Shown here one piece after another: positions 38,351-52,500 of a DNA stretch of 64,000 bases. The DNA is from Ophiosphaerella korrae. Lineage: Eukaryota > Ascomycota > Dothideomycetes > Pleosporales > Phaeosphaeriaceae. The notes beneath the pieces are model-generated. The model saw only the letters and a list, made by a program, of their open reading frames with translations. It did not search any database and was not told the DNA's origin. Both the position numbers and the translations under genes were made by a program. Numbering within the stretch: position 1 is the first letter of the stretch; every line of letters starts with the position of its first letter. The DNA is taken from positions 103,634 to 167,633 of the forward strand of contig JALNQF010000101.1 in assembly GCA_028456385.1 (NCBI GenBank), in the 5' to 3' direction.

Positions 38351-41300
38351 GTCTATATAGACCTTTATTTTATACTTTACTTTTTATAAGTATACTTTTT
38401 ATTATTTAAATACTTTATAGATTACTAGTATTTTTTTATTATAGATTAAGTAGTTAAGCTCTACTAGCTTTATCTTCTTAGAGAAGTATTTAACTAAATA
38501 TTCTTATTTAGTTCTTAAGTTTCTTTATATTAGTATTATTCTATAAACTAAGTTAGATATATCTATTTTTATAATTACTAGTAGTTATAAGTTATATATT
38601 TTTATAACTATATTTCTTATAAATTTTCTTTTAATTTTATTAAATACTTTATTATATTCTTTTATTTACTTAAAATGGTATATCTTTTTTTATAAGTCTA
38701 GTTAGTAGTTTTATATCTTTAAACTATTTTACTATTAACTTTTTATAGAAGTTTACTAGCCTATAAAATTATTATAACTCTTATAGGTTTTTTAGTATTA
38801 GCTATTCTTTAATTAACTTAATTTTTCCTAGGTTAATTTTAATTTCTCTTAGTTTAATAATAAATCTAAAGAAGTCTATCTCTTTTATATAGAATTTATA
38901 TTTTCTTATCTTAAGAAATAATTTATTTTCTACTAGCTTTTTTAGTACTTTATATATATATTATATATATTTATCTTTTATTTCTAAAAATATAAAGTTA
39001 TTGTATAAGTATTTAAATATAAATATATCTAAGTACTCTCTTAGTACTATATTAATTCTTTTTTAAAATACTACTAGTATATTTATTAATCTAAAAGGTA
39101 TAACTATATATTTAAATAGTTTATATTATATTCTAAATACTATCTTTTATTTATTACTTTCTTTAATTCTAATCTAATAATATATATTTTAGATATCTAG
39201 CTTTATAAAGACCTTTACTCTTTATAGCTTATTTTATATTTTATTTATTTATAGTAAGAAATATTAGGTTTTACTTATAATTATATTTATTTTTCTAAAG
39301 TCTATATAAAGTCTTTTATTATTTATTTCTTTTTTATCTATAAATATAAGTTTATATACTACTAAAGATTAAGATTTTTATATTTATCTTTTCTTTATTA
39401 TATTTTTAATAAATAATTATTTAATTTTAGATTTTTCCTTAGTTTTTCTATATACTAGGCTTTATCCTACGTTTCTTCTTTCTTCTAAGTCTATTACTAA
39501 GTCCTATAGTTAATATTCTAGAAAGTAGTCTTTAGATTCTATAAGCTATCTTTCCTATTTTTTATATTTATCTAAGAATTTTCCTTTATATATTTTTATA
39601 TTAGCTTATAGTATATCTTATTTAAAGTAACTAATTTTTCTTATTCTTTAATTAATTCTTAGGTTAGCTATCTATAACTATAGTATCTCTAGGATTATAT
39701 ATTACTTATTATTAATTATTATTATATCTATAACTACGTTTTTAATCTTTAACTCTTTTAGTTCTAGTATAGAAAGTACTATTTTAAACCTAATTAGTTT
39801 CTAGAATAGTTTTCCTTTAATTATATTTAGTTATTAAAAGTACTTCTTTATTATATAATATATTCTTTATTCTTTTATAAACTTCCTTAATATAAAGTTT
39901 TTTATAGCTCTACTATCTATTATAACTTATACTTTTTTTTTTAAAAAAGTAGTTATTTTTATAATATATAAGCTTCTTATACTTTCTAGCCTTTTTTATA
40001 TAAGTAATTTTATAAATTATCTATTTTTCTAGAGCTATAGCTCTTTTTTAAGCTTATTATAATAGGTCTACTAGGGTTAACTTCTTAGTAACTTATAAAG
40101 TTATTAGTAAATTAAAAGGTAATATTAAGAGCTTATATTATAATCTATAATAGGCTATAAATAATAGAAGATATTTTATAACTATCTAAATATTATTACT
40201 TATAGTTAATAATTAAATTACTAATACTATCCTAATAAGATATATTCTATTAACTATATACTTACGTTAATCTATTTATATATAACTATAGATTACTACT
40301 ATATATCCTAGTTATAAGTAGTTTTCTAATTAAAGTTATTACTCTACTTATCTTATACTTTATTAGTACCTAAGTTAAAACTAATTAGTTCTATCTTAAT
40401 TTCTCTTATTATATCTATAATACTTATATTCTTTATATTTTAGATATTTATTATATATATATTTATACTATAGTCTTCTTAAAATATATTTCTTAAATAG
40501 CTTAGGTTCTAGCTTTACTAATATATATTTATCTTCTAATATTATCTCTTATCTTAAGATATCTTCTATTATAATTACTTTTATATAGTTATAACTTTTT
40601 CTTTTTATTAGCTATATATAATTATTTACTTTCTAGTTTCTATATATAATATAATTCTTATCTAAGTATAATAGCTATAATACTTTAAAGTATACTAGAT
40701 ATTTTAAGTTTATTATTTTGTTATTCCTTTCTTAGTATTTATTTTTTCTAAGTATCTTTCCTATTAAGATATAGTATACTATTAGTACTTTTAGTATATA
40801 AGCTTTATTAATTTATTATATTTTTTTATAAGATACTACTACTCTTTTTATATAAGTATTCTTCTTACTATAACTATATATTACTTTATCTATTCTTAGA
40901 ATAGTATAAATTTTATATTTTTAAGATTATATTTTTTTTAGTCTTTATATACTTTCTATATACTTATAACTAGTAAGTATTTCTAAATAAACTACTATTT
41001 TTAGTTTTATTCTACTATATTTATTATTATATAGCTATTATAACTATATATATCTAACTAGGTATACTCTATACTTTTTATATTAACTTCTTTTTTATTA
41101 CTTTATAGTTCTTTAGAAGTAACTATAGTAGTTTTCTTATTTTTTACTAGTTTTTTAGTAAGAATTAATAGAGTCTAGAGCTTTTCTCTTTCTAAATCTT
41201 CTATTAGTAAGTCTATTATATAAGTTATTTTTTCTAACTATACTTTTCTTTATTCTTTTTTATTACTACTACTCTATTCTTTTATAAAAACTATCTTACT

Positions 41301-42567
41301 CTCTATTTACTAAAAAAGTATATATAGTAGTTATTATTATAATAAAAGGTCTAGATAAGTATTATATATTATTACTCTTTACTTACTACTACTATTTCTT
41401 AAGCTTTAGCTTATACTTTCTATACTTCTTTCTTATTTTTAGTTATTTTTAACTAACTTTCTTTCTTTAGGTCTTTACTTCTATAATCTTTTATAAAGTG
41501 TTTTTGTTTTCTATATTTATAGTATACTATAACTTTTTTCTTCTATAATCTATAGTCTTTAGCGTAGTAGCTTTTTTTACTATATTTAAAGTACGTAAAG
41601 TCTTTATTCTTCTTTTTCTTTTTATCTTTATTTATATTAAAGATTATAAAGTCTCTTCTTTTATAGTTATTAAGTTTTCTTTAATACTTATTTATTCTCT
41701 ATTCTTTAAGATTATTATATACTTATATTACTTATTTTTTTAAAGCTTCTAGTATCCTTAGTTTATCTATTTAGATTAATTTATATTTGATCTCTTTACT
41801 TAGTCTTTATATAAACTTTAATATTAAGGATAGTTTATTCTATTCTATATTCTAGGATAGTTATTTAAATTATAATATATATTCTAAAACTCTCTTATAT
41901 TACTTAAGCCTTATAAGCTTTTTTTTAGCTTATTATGTAATATCTATATTTCTAAACGTTACTCTTATTTACTATATAAAGTATTTATAACTTCTAAAAA
42001 TATTATTAGTTTTATCTTTTTATATTCTTAGAGTATATCTTATATAGTTTATCTAGTAAAGCTTAAACTATTTTATTATATCTTTTTTAAAGTATATTCT
42101 TATATATACTACCTTTTTATCTTTTCTATTAAAGTATTATACTTATATATTAATTTAGAGTTATACTAAAGCTATAAAAAGTTTTAGTTTTTCTTTTATT
42201 TTATTAAACTTTTTAAGTACTAGTATTTTAAGTAGTTTCTTTATTATACTTATTTTTAGTCTCTAAGTAATCTATTCTATTTAGTTCTATCTTACTATAA
42301 TAGCTTTAATCTAAGTCTTATATTACTTTATATAATCTTATAGCTCTTTATTCTATATTTCTAAAGTATTAATTACTATTTTTATATCTTTTTTTTTAGT
42401 AATTAAGTTATTTAAATTATTTTTAATTACTTATATATCTATTATATCTAAGCTATATAAACTTAGAAGTACTTTACTTCTTTTTATAGTTAAACTTTTT
42501 ACTATTATATTAGCTTAAACTATATACTACTTATACTTTACTTCTTCTAATAACTAAATTAGTAAAG
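38351..42567 (-). mobile_element. Outer family-1 element, 5' half (gag to RNase H)
   Basis: This continues the minus-strand element interrupted at 15663: RNase H (38351-38650), reverse transcriptase (about 38800-39420), protease (about 39680-39900) and gag (about 40900-42500, knuckles about 41490-41610). It is interrupted by a solo LTR at 40058-40422. RIP is close to saturation, and Cys and Trp codons have been lost. Confidence 0.75.
40058..40422 (-). repeat. Solo LTR (variant 1b-like), target duplication CTTAT
   Basis: 365 bp, ends TATAATAGG and ATCTATAATA, flanked by CTTAT on both sides (40053-40057 and 40423-40427). Homologous uninterrupted sequence is seen near 8160. A solo LTR with an intact duplication indicates insertion followed by LTR-LTR recombination. 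Confidence 0.85.
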
Positions 42568-42773
42568 TATAATAAAGTTACTAGAGTTAACTCTTAATAA
42601 CCTATTAAAGTATTAGTAGATTAAAAAGTAATAATAAAAGCTTATATAGTAATTAAGTAATAACTATATATACTAGTTAATTTATATATATAATATTAAG
42701 TATTACTATTTTAGATTAGAGATTAGATTACTAATACTATTCTAATAATATATATTACTACTAACTATATACT
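42568..42773 (-). repeat. Truncated 5' LTR of the outer family-1 element
   Basis: It matches the first 206 bp (plus-strand order) of 12918-13362 and stops at 42773, where a family-2 LTR begins. The missing half is not found at the other end of that family-2 element. Confidence 0.75.
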
Positions 42774-45700
42774 TATTAAGTCCTTAGAACTAAGTAAAAG
42801 TAATAAAAGTAAGTAGGCTTCTATAATATAAGTAAAGTTAATAAATAAGTTAGTTACTTAACTTAATTAATAGTTAGCTCTTATTAGAGTATTATAAGGT
42901 ATATAAGTATTAATAAGTAGATAAGAATTTAATTAAAGTATTAGTTATAATACTCTATTAAGATAAGAAGTAAAAAAGAGATTAAATATAATAGTCTATA
43001 AAGGTCTATTAATATTCTTATATACTTACTATCTAGTATTTATTCCTAAGTACTTACTCTAGAGTATTTACTCTAGAGCGCTTATTCTAAAGTATTTACT
43101 TTAGAGTATTTACTCTAGAGCGTTTACTACTAAATAGTTACGTATTCTACTATACTATATTACTTAGCCTAATTATATATAATATAATAGCTTACCTACT
43201 ACTTAGTATTATAATACTATCTCTTTTTTTTATACTAAGTCTATCTTTAAGCTTAAGCCTCTATTAGCTAGGTCTAGCTTATAAGTAGTTTACTTTACCT
43301 TTTAGTTAAAAACTATTTTACTATAATATTACTTCTTTTATAATCTTATAAACTTTATCTCTTATTAGAAATCTTTACTATAAACTATATTTCTAAAATA
43401 CCTTATCTATATTATTCTCTTTTAAGTATTCTTTATTTTATTATACTAGATTCTACTCTAAAGTATACTAAGTATACTTATATAAAGTATCTCTATATTA
43501 GTATAACTTAGAAGTCTCTTAATTAAACTTATAAAAAGATTTATAAAAAAGTTAATAATAATAAAAAACTTCTTACTATTATTATTACCTATTTACTACG
43601 TAATAAAAAAATATTAAAATCTACTAAAGAGCGTACTTATTATAAGGCCTTATATATAATAAGCTTCCTATTATTAACTATAAGTACCTATCTATAAGAA
43701 GTAGTAAATTATAAAGTAATAGTAAAAGCTTATATAAAGATCTATAATAACTATAAATAATAGAAGATATTTTATATCTATCTTATATTAGCGTTCTATA
43801 GTTAAAGGATAAAATTACTAATAGTATCCTAATAATATATATTACTACTAACTATATACCTAGGCTTCTTAGCTAGCTTTATACTTTATATTTACTAAGA
43901 TCGCGAATTATAAATTTATTATATACTTAGCTTTATACTTTATATTTACTAAGATTATAAATTATAAATTTATTACGTATCTCTATTATAGTTAGCCTCT
44001 TAGTCTAGCTTATTTTCTTATAGGTTATATACGTTATTATTATCTATAGTAAGGCTAATTAGTTTAAATTAGTTTCTTCTCGTTATAGCTATAATATTAT
44101 ACTTAGCGTTAGAGTTAGAGTAAAAAAGTAATAAGGTCTTAGTATAAGTTCTTAACTATTCTACTACTACTATTAATATTACCTCTTCTCTTACTATTTA
44201 GTCTACTATTAGCTTATTAGATAAATTTATTATAACTAAAAGCGTTTTATAGGCTTTATATAGCTATATTTATTATAAAACTTTTTTTTACTAATATATC
44301 TATTTTATCCTAGCTATAGCTTTATATATCCTATATATCCTAGTATATTATACTTATTTCTTACTTTCTTAAGTATTTACTAATAATTCTATAAGTTAGC
44401 TTTAGGTTTCTACGTATTTTTACTTATTAAGTAGCCTTTCTATTTTACTAGCTACTTTTAGAGAAACTATATACTTTAGAAGGTACTACGTCTTATTTCT
44501 TAATATCTTTATAGGTCTTTAACTTTAAACTTATTATTCTTTTCTTTCTAATATTAGAATTATTACTATACTAGTATTTTTAACTTAGCTAGTTCTAGTA
44601 AGCTTATATAGAACTTAAAGTATACTTTAGTATCTTTAAGTAGTTCTAGTATTTTTATAACTAGCTTATTATCTTCTTTAACTAAAAATAGTCTTACTTT
44701 AATATAGTTTAGCCTCTTACTAAGTTACTTTATCTATAGATTCTTTATATAAAGATATACTTTATCTCTTTCTTTTAGCTAAGGTACTATTTTTTATTTT
44801 TTATTAATATATAAAATACTTTATTTTTAAGCTTTTTTTAGTTTTTATTTTATCTTATTATAGAGTTCTTATATATCTTTAACTCTAACTAATACTACTT
44901 TTATCTTAGGTCTTAGTAGTATTCTCTTAAATAAATTAGGGTATATTCTATAGTTTATAAAATATAGTATTTTACTTATTACTTCTAAGTACTTATTATT
45001 ATAAGCTAACTATACTATAAGTAGTAGTAATACCTAATTATTCTATTTCTAATTACTATAAATTCTTAGGTATATCTTTAATATTTAGTTAGTCTATTCT
45101 ATCTATCTATCTATCTATAGATAATAGGCTATTAATAGCTTTCTTTTTATTTCTATTACTATAAGTAGTGTTATCTAGTAATTAGATATAAAAAGCTTAT
45201 CTTTATTACTAATAATACTTCTTAGTATCTTATATCTTTATATTAGTATATCTAGTAGTACGTATCCTAGCTAGTCTACTATATAGTTACTTTAGAATTT
45301 CTCTATCTTAGTATATTTTATATATTAGTCTATAATTACTATTATTATATTATATCCTATTCTTATTACTAAGTTCTTTAATATTTATAGTCTTATAATA
45401 AAGTCTATTATAATATCTATTTATAGTTTTTCTAGTATCTAAATTACTTATATTTCTCTATAAAGTATATATATCTTATACTTATTTTTTTAGTAATTTA
45501 CGTATTTTTTAATAAACTTCGTTACTTTCTCTTTTATTTTACTAAATCTATAGTTTTTCTAGATTAGCTCTATAGTTTATATAATCTCTAAGTACTTATA
45601 TACTAAGTTATTATAGTATTATTATATAATTACTTTTTATAATTCTTCTAGAACTTTATTTATAATCTTAACTAAGTTATTAATTTCTTATTCCTTTACT

Positions 45701-48455
45701 AGTTCTATATTTAGTACTAAGTAGCTTTATCTATTATCTTATAGTATAGCTTCTTTTACTACTTACTTCTTTTTTATAATATTATATCTTTAGCGAAGTA
45801 TATCTACTTAGCTATTTTCTTTACTTAGTATATACTAAATCTTAATCTTATACTATCTTAGTAGTTCTAACTATTATATCTACTTATCCTTTAACTTCTT
45901 ACTTATTCTAAAGTATATTAGGTTCTTATAATCTATCTTTATAATTACTTCTACTATACTTTTAGTATATACTTTCTAATACTTAAGTATATTAACTATT
46001 ATAAGTAGCTCTTTATTATATACGTTATATATTTTTTTTTATTTTATAAATTTCTTTAAATAGTATATAATTAGATACTACTTCTCTTTATACTCTTATA
46101 GTACTATTACTCTATAAGCTAGATTAGATATATTAGTTTTAATAACTAAAGTTTTATTACTATAAAATTACTTTAGAACTAGTAGTATAATATAAGCCTA
46201 CTTAAGTTCTTTATAAGCTTATTTCTACTCTACTCTCTATTCTTATATTATATCTTTCTATAAAGTATTAGTTAAAGTTAATAAATTCTAAAAATAATTA
46301 TATATTCTTAACTATTTTAAGTTCTTTCTATTCTTCTACTACTTTAATCTTCTTTTAGCTTATCTTAACTTTATTAATACCTATTATATATTTTAAAAAC
46401 TCTACTTTTTTTTTATACTATTTATATTTTTCTAGCTTTAGTTATAGGTTATATTAGTCTAAGTACTATAGTACTATTATTACTTACTCTATATACTCGC
46501 CTTCTTCTTTAGAATATATTAGTATATTATCTAGGTAAGCTATAATAAACTTATCTAAGTACTCTTATAGTATATTATTAATTAGTCTTTAGAATATTAC
46601 TAGTATATTTATTAGTCTAAAAGGTATTACTATATACTTATAATATCTATAGTATATTTAGAATACTATCTTTTACTCTTTACTTACTTTAATTTATATT
46701 AAGTAGTATCTATCTTTTAGGTTTAGCTTTATAAAAATCTTTACTCTACTTAGCTTATTTTAGAGCTTATTTATATTTAGTAGTAAGTATTAGTCTTTTA
46801 CTATAATATTATTTAGTTTTTAGTAATCTATATATATCTTTAGTAGTTCTTTCTTCTTAAGTATAAAAAGAATTAGAAATCTTACTAATAATAAGAATTC
46901 TTATATATATTCTTTTTTTAAGTCTCTATTTAGATTTTCTTAGAGTATTACTAATTTACTTTCTATTTACTAGTAAATAGGCCTAAAAGGTAGCTCTTTT
47001 CTTTCCTATAACTTAATTATATAGTCTTAGAGTTAGTACTTAAGTAATACTAGTATATTTATCTCTTTTATAAACAAGTAGCTAAACTTCTTATATTATT
47101 CTAAAATCTTAAAAGTTACGCGTTACTCTTTTACTCTTACTTCTTAGCTTAGCGCTCTACTAGTACTTATAGAAGTACTTATTTTCTTTTAATAAGTTAC
47201 TATTAAAGTTACTATTTTATATAGTACTTTCTTATTTACTATTAAATACTACTAATATATAGGCTTAGATCTACGTATATCTTTATAGTTATTAAATAAA
47301 AAGTTCTAGTTTTTCTAATTAACTTAAAGATTAAACTCTTATAGCTATAAGAGTTTTAGTATAATATCTTTATTAGCTAAAACTAATATATCTAGGGTAA
47401 TCTTTATACTATATCTTTAAATAATAATCTTTATAGTTACTTTATTACTAACTATTAAGTTTCTTAGTATTAGTTATCTATTTATAATATAAATTAGATA
47501 TAGTATCTTTTTTACTTATAGTTAAAGTCTTACTTATTTTACTACTTTAGGTATAATTAGGTTAATAAATAACTCTAAATCTACTAATACTTTTATTTTT
47601 TCTTTTCTTATCTTTCTTAAGAGTTTAATAAGTCTTTTAGTATTAATAGTATTATAGCTTCTAGATATATATTTAGTATTAGCTATTTACTTAAAAAAGA
47701 CTTAATTTTATAATCTTTATTTATCTTTTACTAAAATCCTTAGAGTATCTTAATCTCTTTATATTATTTATACTTCTCTAGCGTATAGGTTTACTAGATT
47801 AGATTAATATATTAGTTATTTATAAGTATCTTACTTGTATTTATATCTTCTTTAGTTATACCTAGAAAGTACTCTACTTCCTACTTATCTTATAGGTATT
47901 ATTTATATCTTATATTTATATACTCTTCTTAGTTCTATTTATATCTAGATCTCTTATAAAAGAAATATCTAGATCTTATCTTATTAAAATAGTAAGTAAA
48001 GTAGTTATTATAGTAATATCTTATCTATAATAGTAGTAAGTAGTTTAAGTTATATAAGTATAGCTATTATTATAGTTTTTATATTAATACTAGATCTATA
48101 ATAATTAGCGCCTAATTATTGTTTATATATAATAATTTATATTATTAGGTTTACTTTACTTAGTATTTTTTATCTTACTATTTTCTTACTAAGTAGTAAC
48201 TATCTACTAGTCTCTAGATTTCTTTTATAAATCTATCTTATACTTTAGTATTTTCTTACTTTAGCTCTAGTATTTTAGGTACTATTTTATATTTAGAAGT
48301 CTTAAGCTCTTAGTTTTTTTTTTATTCTTATTTTAGGCTATATATACTTACTTTCTTAGATATAGTATTATCTTATACTTATACCTTACTCTTCTCTAGT
48401 ATAGCTAAAAGTATTCTAAGGTATCTATCTTAGCTTATTTCTACTTTAGTTAGTA
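42774..48455 (-). mobile_element. Family-2 chromovirus, 5' end missing
   Basis: It starts with a complete 3' LTR (42774-43215, five 14-bp units at 43054-43123). It continues on the minus strand through tail, chromodomain (about 44400-44480), integrase (about 44740-45640), RNase H (about 45660-46160), reverse transcriptase (about 46500-46930), protease and part of gag. It stops at 48455, at the position equal to about 23397 of the full copy. The 5' LTR and the zinc knuckle are therefore missing. A family-1 solo LTR is inserted at 43655-44096. Compared with the full copy it has a small deletion near 46257. Confidence 0.8.
43655..44096 (-). repeat. Solo LTR (variant 1a), target duplication TTATA
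   Basis: 442 bp, ends TATAATAAGC and GCTATAATA, flanked by TTATA at 43650-43654 and 44097-44101. Removing it restores the family-2 sequence seen near 18985. Confidence 0.88.
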
Positions 48456-48898
48456 TATAATAGGCTTATAAAAGTTAACTTCTTAGTAGCTTTAAAGTTA
48501 TTAGTAGATTAAGAAGTAATAATAAAAGCTTATATTATAATCTATAATAAGGTATAAATAATAGAATATATTTTATAACTATTTTAATATTATTACTTAT
48601 AGTTAATAATTAAATTACTAATACTATTCTAATAATACGTATTACTACTAACTATATACCTAGGCTTTTTAGCTAGATTTATACTTTATATTTACTAAGA
48701 TCGTAAATTATAAATTTATTACGTACTTAGCTTTTTACTTTATATTTACTAAGATTATAAATTATAAATTTATTATATATCTCTATTATAGTTAGCTTTT
48801 TAATCTAGTATATTATCTTATAAGTTATATATATATTGTTATTATCTAAAGTAAAGCTAATTAGTTTAAATTAGTTTTTTCTTATTATAGCTATAATA
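48456..48898 (-). repeat. 3' LTR of the boundary family-1 element, heavily RIPped
   Basis: It aligns along its length with 55020-55461. Almost every TG and CA of the partner is replaced by TA here. Confidence 0.85.
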
Positions 48899-49520
48899 CT
48901 ATTCTTCTTTCTAAGTAAGTTCTTATTTCTCTACTCTAAGCCTAAAGTTATTAGTCTAGTTTCTTTATTTATTTCTAGCTCTTTATTATTTTCTATATCT
49001 TTATATTTTAACTATAATAAACTTCTTCTTATTACTTATATTATTTATAATAAAGTTAAAATATTTCTTTATACTTATTATACTTAATTAAAGCTTACTT
49101 ACTTTATATCTTTAAAAGATAGTAAATACTATAATAAGTATATTCTAGCTAATATTTAGTATAAGTATATACTATCTAGTATTTCTCTTATAGAGTATAA
49201 GTACTTAATTTCTCTATAGTCTCTTCTTACTAAGTTATATAAAGTAAGCTATTAACTATACTTAAGAGATACTATTATTATAGCTTATAGAAGCTAAAGC
49301 TAAGTATAAGCTAACTTTTTATAAGCTAGTAAATTTTTATTCTTATATTAAGTATTTTTATAAGATAAAAGCTTATAATAATACTAAATTATCTAAATAG
49401 TTTTATACCTTAGAGGCTAAGATAGACTTTAAAGATATAGTTTAGGCTATTCTAGCTCTTATTACGTTAGACGTTCTTAACACTTCTTTATTTAGCGCTA
49501 GTAATACTAATTTTCTTAGT
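48899..49520 (+). pseudogene. Antisense frame in family-1 3' tail (boundary element)
   Basis: On the strand opposite to pol. The first frame (from about 48899 to 49240) contains KPKVISLVSLFI, VKIFLYTYYT and SSISLIEYKYLISL-like motifs, with three TAA/TAG codons that could be mutated CAA/CAG. A second frame, shifted by one base (about 49235-49520), contains LIEAKAKYK, YKIKAYNNTKLSK and LEAKIDF. The same order and the same one-base shift occur in the element at 26843-33871. Several differences between the copies fall at third codon positions (GAA/GAG, CTA/TTA, AAG/AAA, GCC/GCT). No family recognised. Confidence 0.4.
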
Positions 49521-52500
49521 TTACTATAAAGTAGTCTAGAGAGTTTTAATTTTAGAAGTCTTCTAGTTCTTATTTTTTTATTATAGTTATCTTTTCTTAT
49601 TTATTTTTATTTATTCTACTAAATAGTAGTTCTTACTATTATAGAACTAGTATACTAAGATTTTTTTAACTTCTTATTCTTTATATTCTTTATATATATC
49701 TACTTTATATACTAGTAGTTTTACTTCTTATAGTACTATCTTAAGTAGTACTATATAAAAGGTTAGGTATATCTTTATCTTATTTAGTAGTTTTAGTTTA
49801 AATATAACTAGTATAACTTCTTTCTTAATTTTATATAGTTTTATCTTAATATAGTCTAGTTTAAGACTTAGTTTCTTACTCTTAATATTTTTTTATACTA
49901 ACTATACTTTTTCTCTTTTTCTAAATTATAGTTTCTCTTTATACTTTTTATTATAGTACTTTACTATTTAATTATATAAGAATTCTATATCTTATCTTAA
50001 CTAATTATATATTCTTTTAAGTCTATTAGTAAAGTTTTTTCTTTTTAGAAACTAAAATACTTCTAATCTTAGTATTCTATATATACTAGAGTTAAATCTA
50101 TAGTTTATAAAGAAGAGTAATACTTTTATTACTATATTCTTTACGCTATTATATACTAGCTATACTATAGGTAGTAACTATACTTAATTATTCTAGTTAT
50201 AGTTAAAGTAGTATCTTAAGTATTATTCTACTATCTAATTTATTTATTCTAACTATTTATCTATCTATAAGTAGTATATAGTAGATATTACGTATTTAAT
50301 TCCTAATTATACTATTATTATTCTTTATAGTTTTAATATAAATCTTATATCTTTATTTATAATAATCTTATCTAGTAGTTTATATTAACTAATTATAGAT
50401 CCTAGAACCTAGTATATAGTAACTTCTATCTTACTTTTTTCTTTATATAGTTTAAAGTATAAGTACTTTATAAGTTTATCTACTATTATTAGGATTCTAT
50501 TATACTTAACTCTTAATATTAAGTTTTTTAACTTAAGTAGCTTTATAATAAAGTCTATTATAATAACTCTTTATAGTTATTTTAGTACTTTTATTAGTTA
50601 TAGTATTTTATATAGTATATATCTATTATACTTATTTCTTTAATATTTTATATAATCTTATAGTACTTCTATTACTAGTTATCTTACTTTTAAGATATAG
50701 TATTTTTATAGTAACTTATCTAGTATTTTATTAATTTCTTTATATCTATATACTAGTAATTTATAGAATTACTTTATAAATTCTCTTTAGATTTTCTTTA
50801 GAATATATATTCTTCTATAGGCTTATATAAATCTTTTTTAGATTTCTAGTTTTTTTATTTCTTTAAGTACCTCTTATATTATTTTCTAAATCTATTTATT
50901 TAGCTTACTACTTATTCTTTTAAGTATTATAGCTATCTTAAGTATATTTAAAACTAAATATCCTTCTTTATTTTTAACTAGAACTATACTAGTAGCGCTT
51001 ACTTCTTTTTATAAGTTTAGTCTTCTACTAAGAGTATCTATAAATTAATTATCTTTCTCTTTTATATATATATAATTTCTAAGTTAAATATTAATAGGAA
51101 TTCCTACTATCTTATATATTATTATAATAGTTCTTTATTTAGTATAAATCTTATAAGATTTCTATAGTCTATATAGACCTTTATTTAGTATTTTACTCTT
51201 TATAGGTAGACTCTCTATTATTTAAATACTTTATAGATTACTAGTATTTCTTTATTATAGATTAAGTAGTTAAGTTCTACTATTTTTATCTTTTTAGAGA
51301 AGTATTTAACTAAGTATTTCTTTTTAGTTTTTAGGTCTTCTTGTATTAATACTATTCTATAGACTAAATTAGATATATCTATTTTTACTATTACTAGTAA
51401 GTCTAGGTTATATATTCTAATAACTAGGTTTTTTATAAACTTCTTTTTAATCTTATTAAATACTTTATTATATTCTTTTATCTATTTAAATAGTATATCT
51501 TTTTTTATAAGCTTTATTATTAGTTCTATATCTTTAAACTATCTTACTATTAGCTTTCTATAAAAGTTAGCTAACCTATAAAATTATTATACTTCTTTTA
51601 GGTTTTTTAGTATTAGCTATTTATTAATTAACTTAATCTTTTTTAAGTTAATCTTAATTTTTTCTAGTTTAATAATAAATCTAAAGAAGTCTATTTCTTT
51701 TATATAGAACTTATATTTTCTTATCTTAAGAAATAATTTACTTTCTATTAATTTCTCTAGTACTTTATATATATATTATACGTGTTTTTCTTCTATTTCT
51801 AAGAATATAAAGATATTATCTAGGTATATAAATATAAATATATCTAAGTACTCTCTTAGTACTATATTAATTCTTTACTAAAAGGCTACTAGTACGTTTA
51901 TTAATCTAAATAGTATAACTAGGTATCTATATAGTCTATATTATATTCTAAATACTATTTTCTATTTATTACTTTTCTTAATTCTAATTTAGTAGTAGGT
52001 ATTCTAAATATCTAGTTTTATAAAGATTCTTACTTTTTATAGTTTATTTTATATTATATCTATTTTTAGTAAAAGGTATTAGTTCTTATTTATAATTATA
52101 TTAGTTTTTCTAAAGTTTATATAGAGTCTTTTATTACTTATTCTTTTTTTATCTATAAATATAAGTTTATATACTACTAAGGACTTAGATTTTTATATTT
52201 ATCTTTTTCTAATTATATTTTTAATAAATACTTATTTAATCTTAGATTCTTTTTCTATTTTTCTATAAACTAGGCTCTATCTTATATTTTTTCTTTCTTC
52301 TATTTCTATTACTAAATCCTATAGCTAATATTCTAAAAGGTAATCTTTAGGTTCTATAAGCTATTTTTCTTATTTCTTATATTCTTTAAGAGATTCTCCT
52401 TTATATATACTAATATTAGCTTTTAACTTATTTATTCTATAGTAGTTAATTTTCTCTATTCTTTAATTAATATATAGGTTAGTTATTTATAACTATAGTA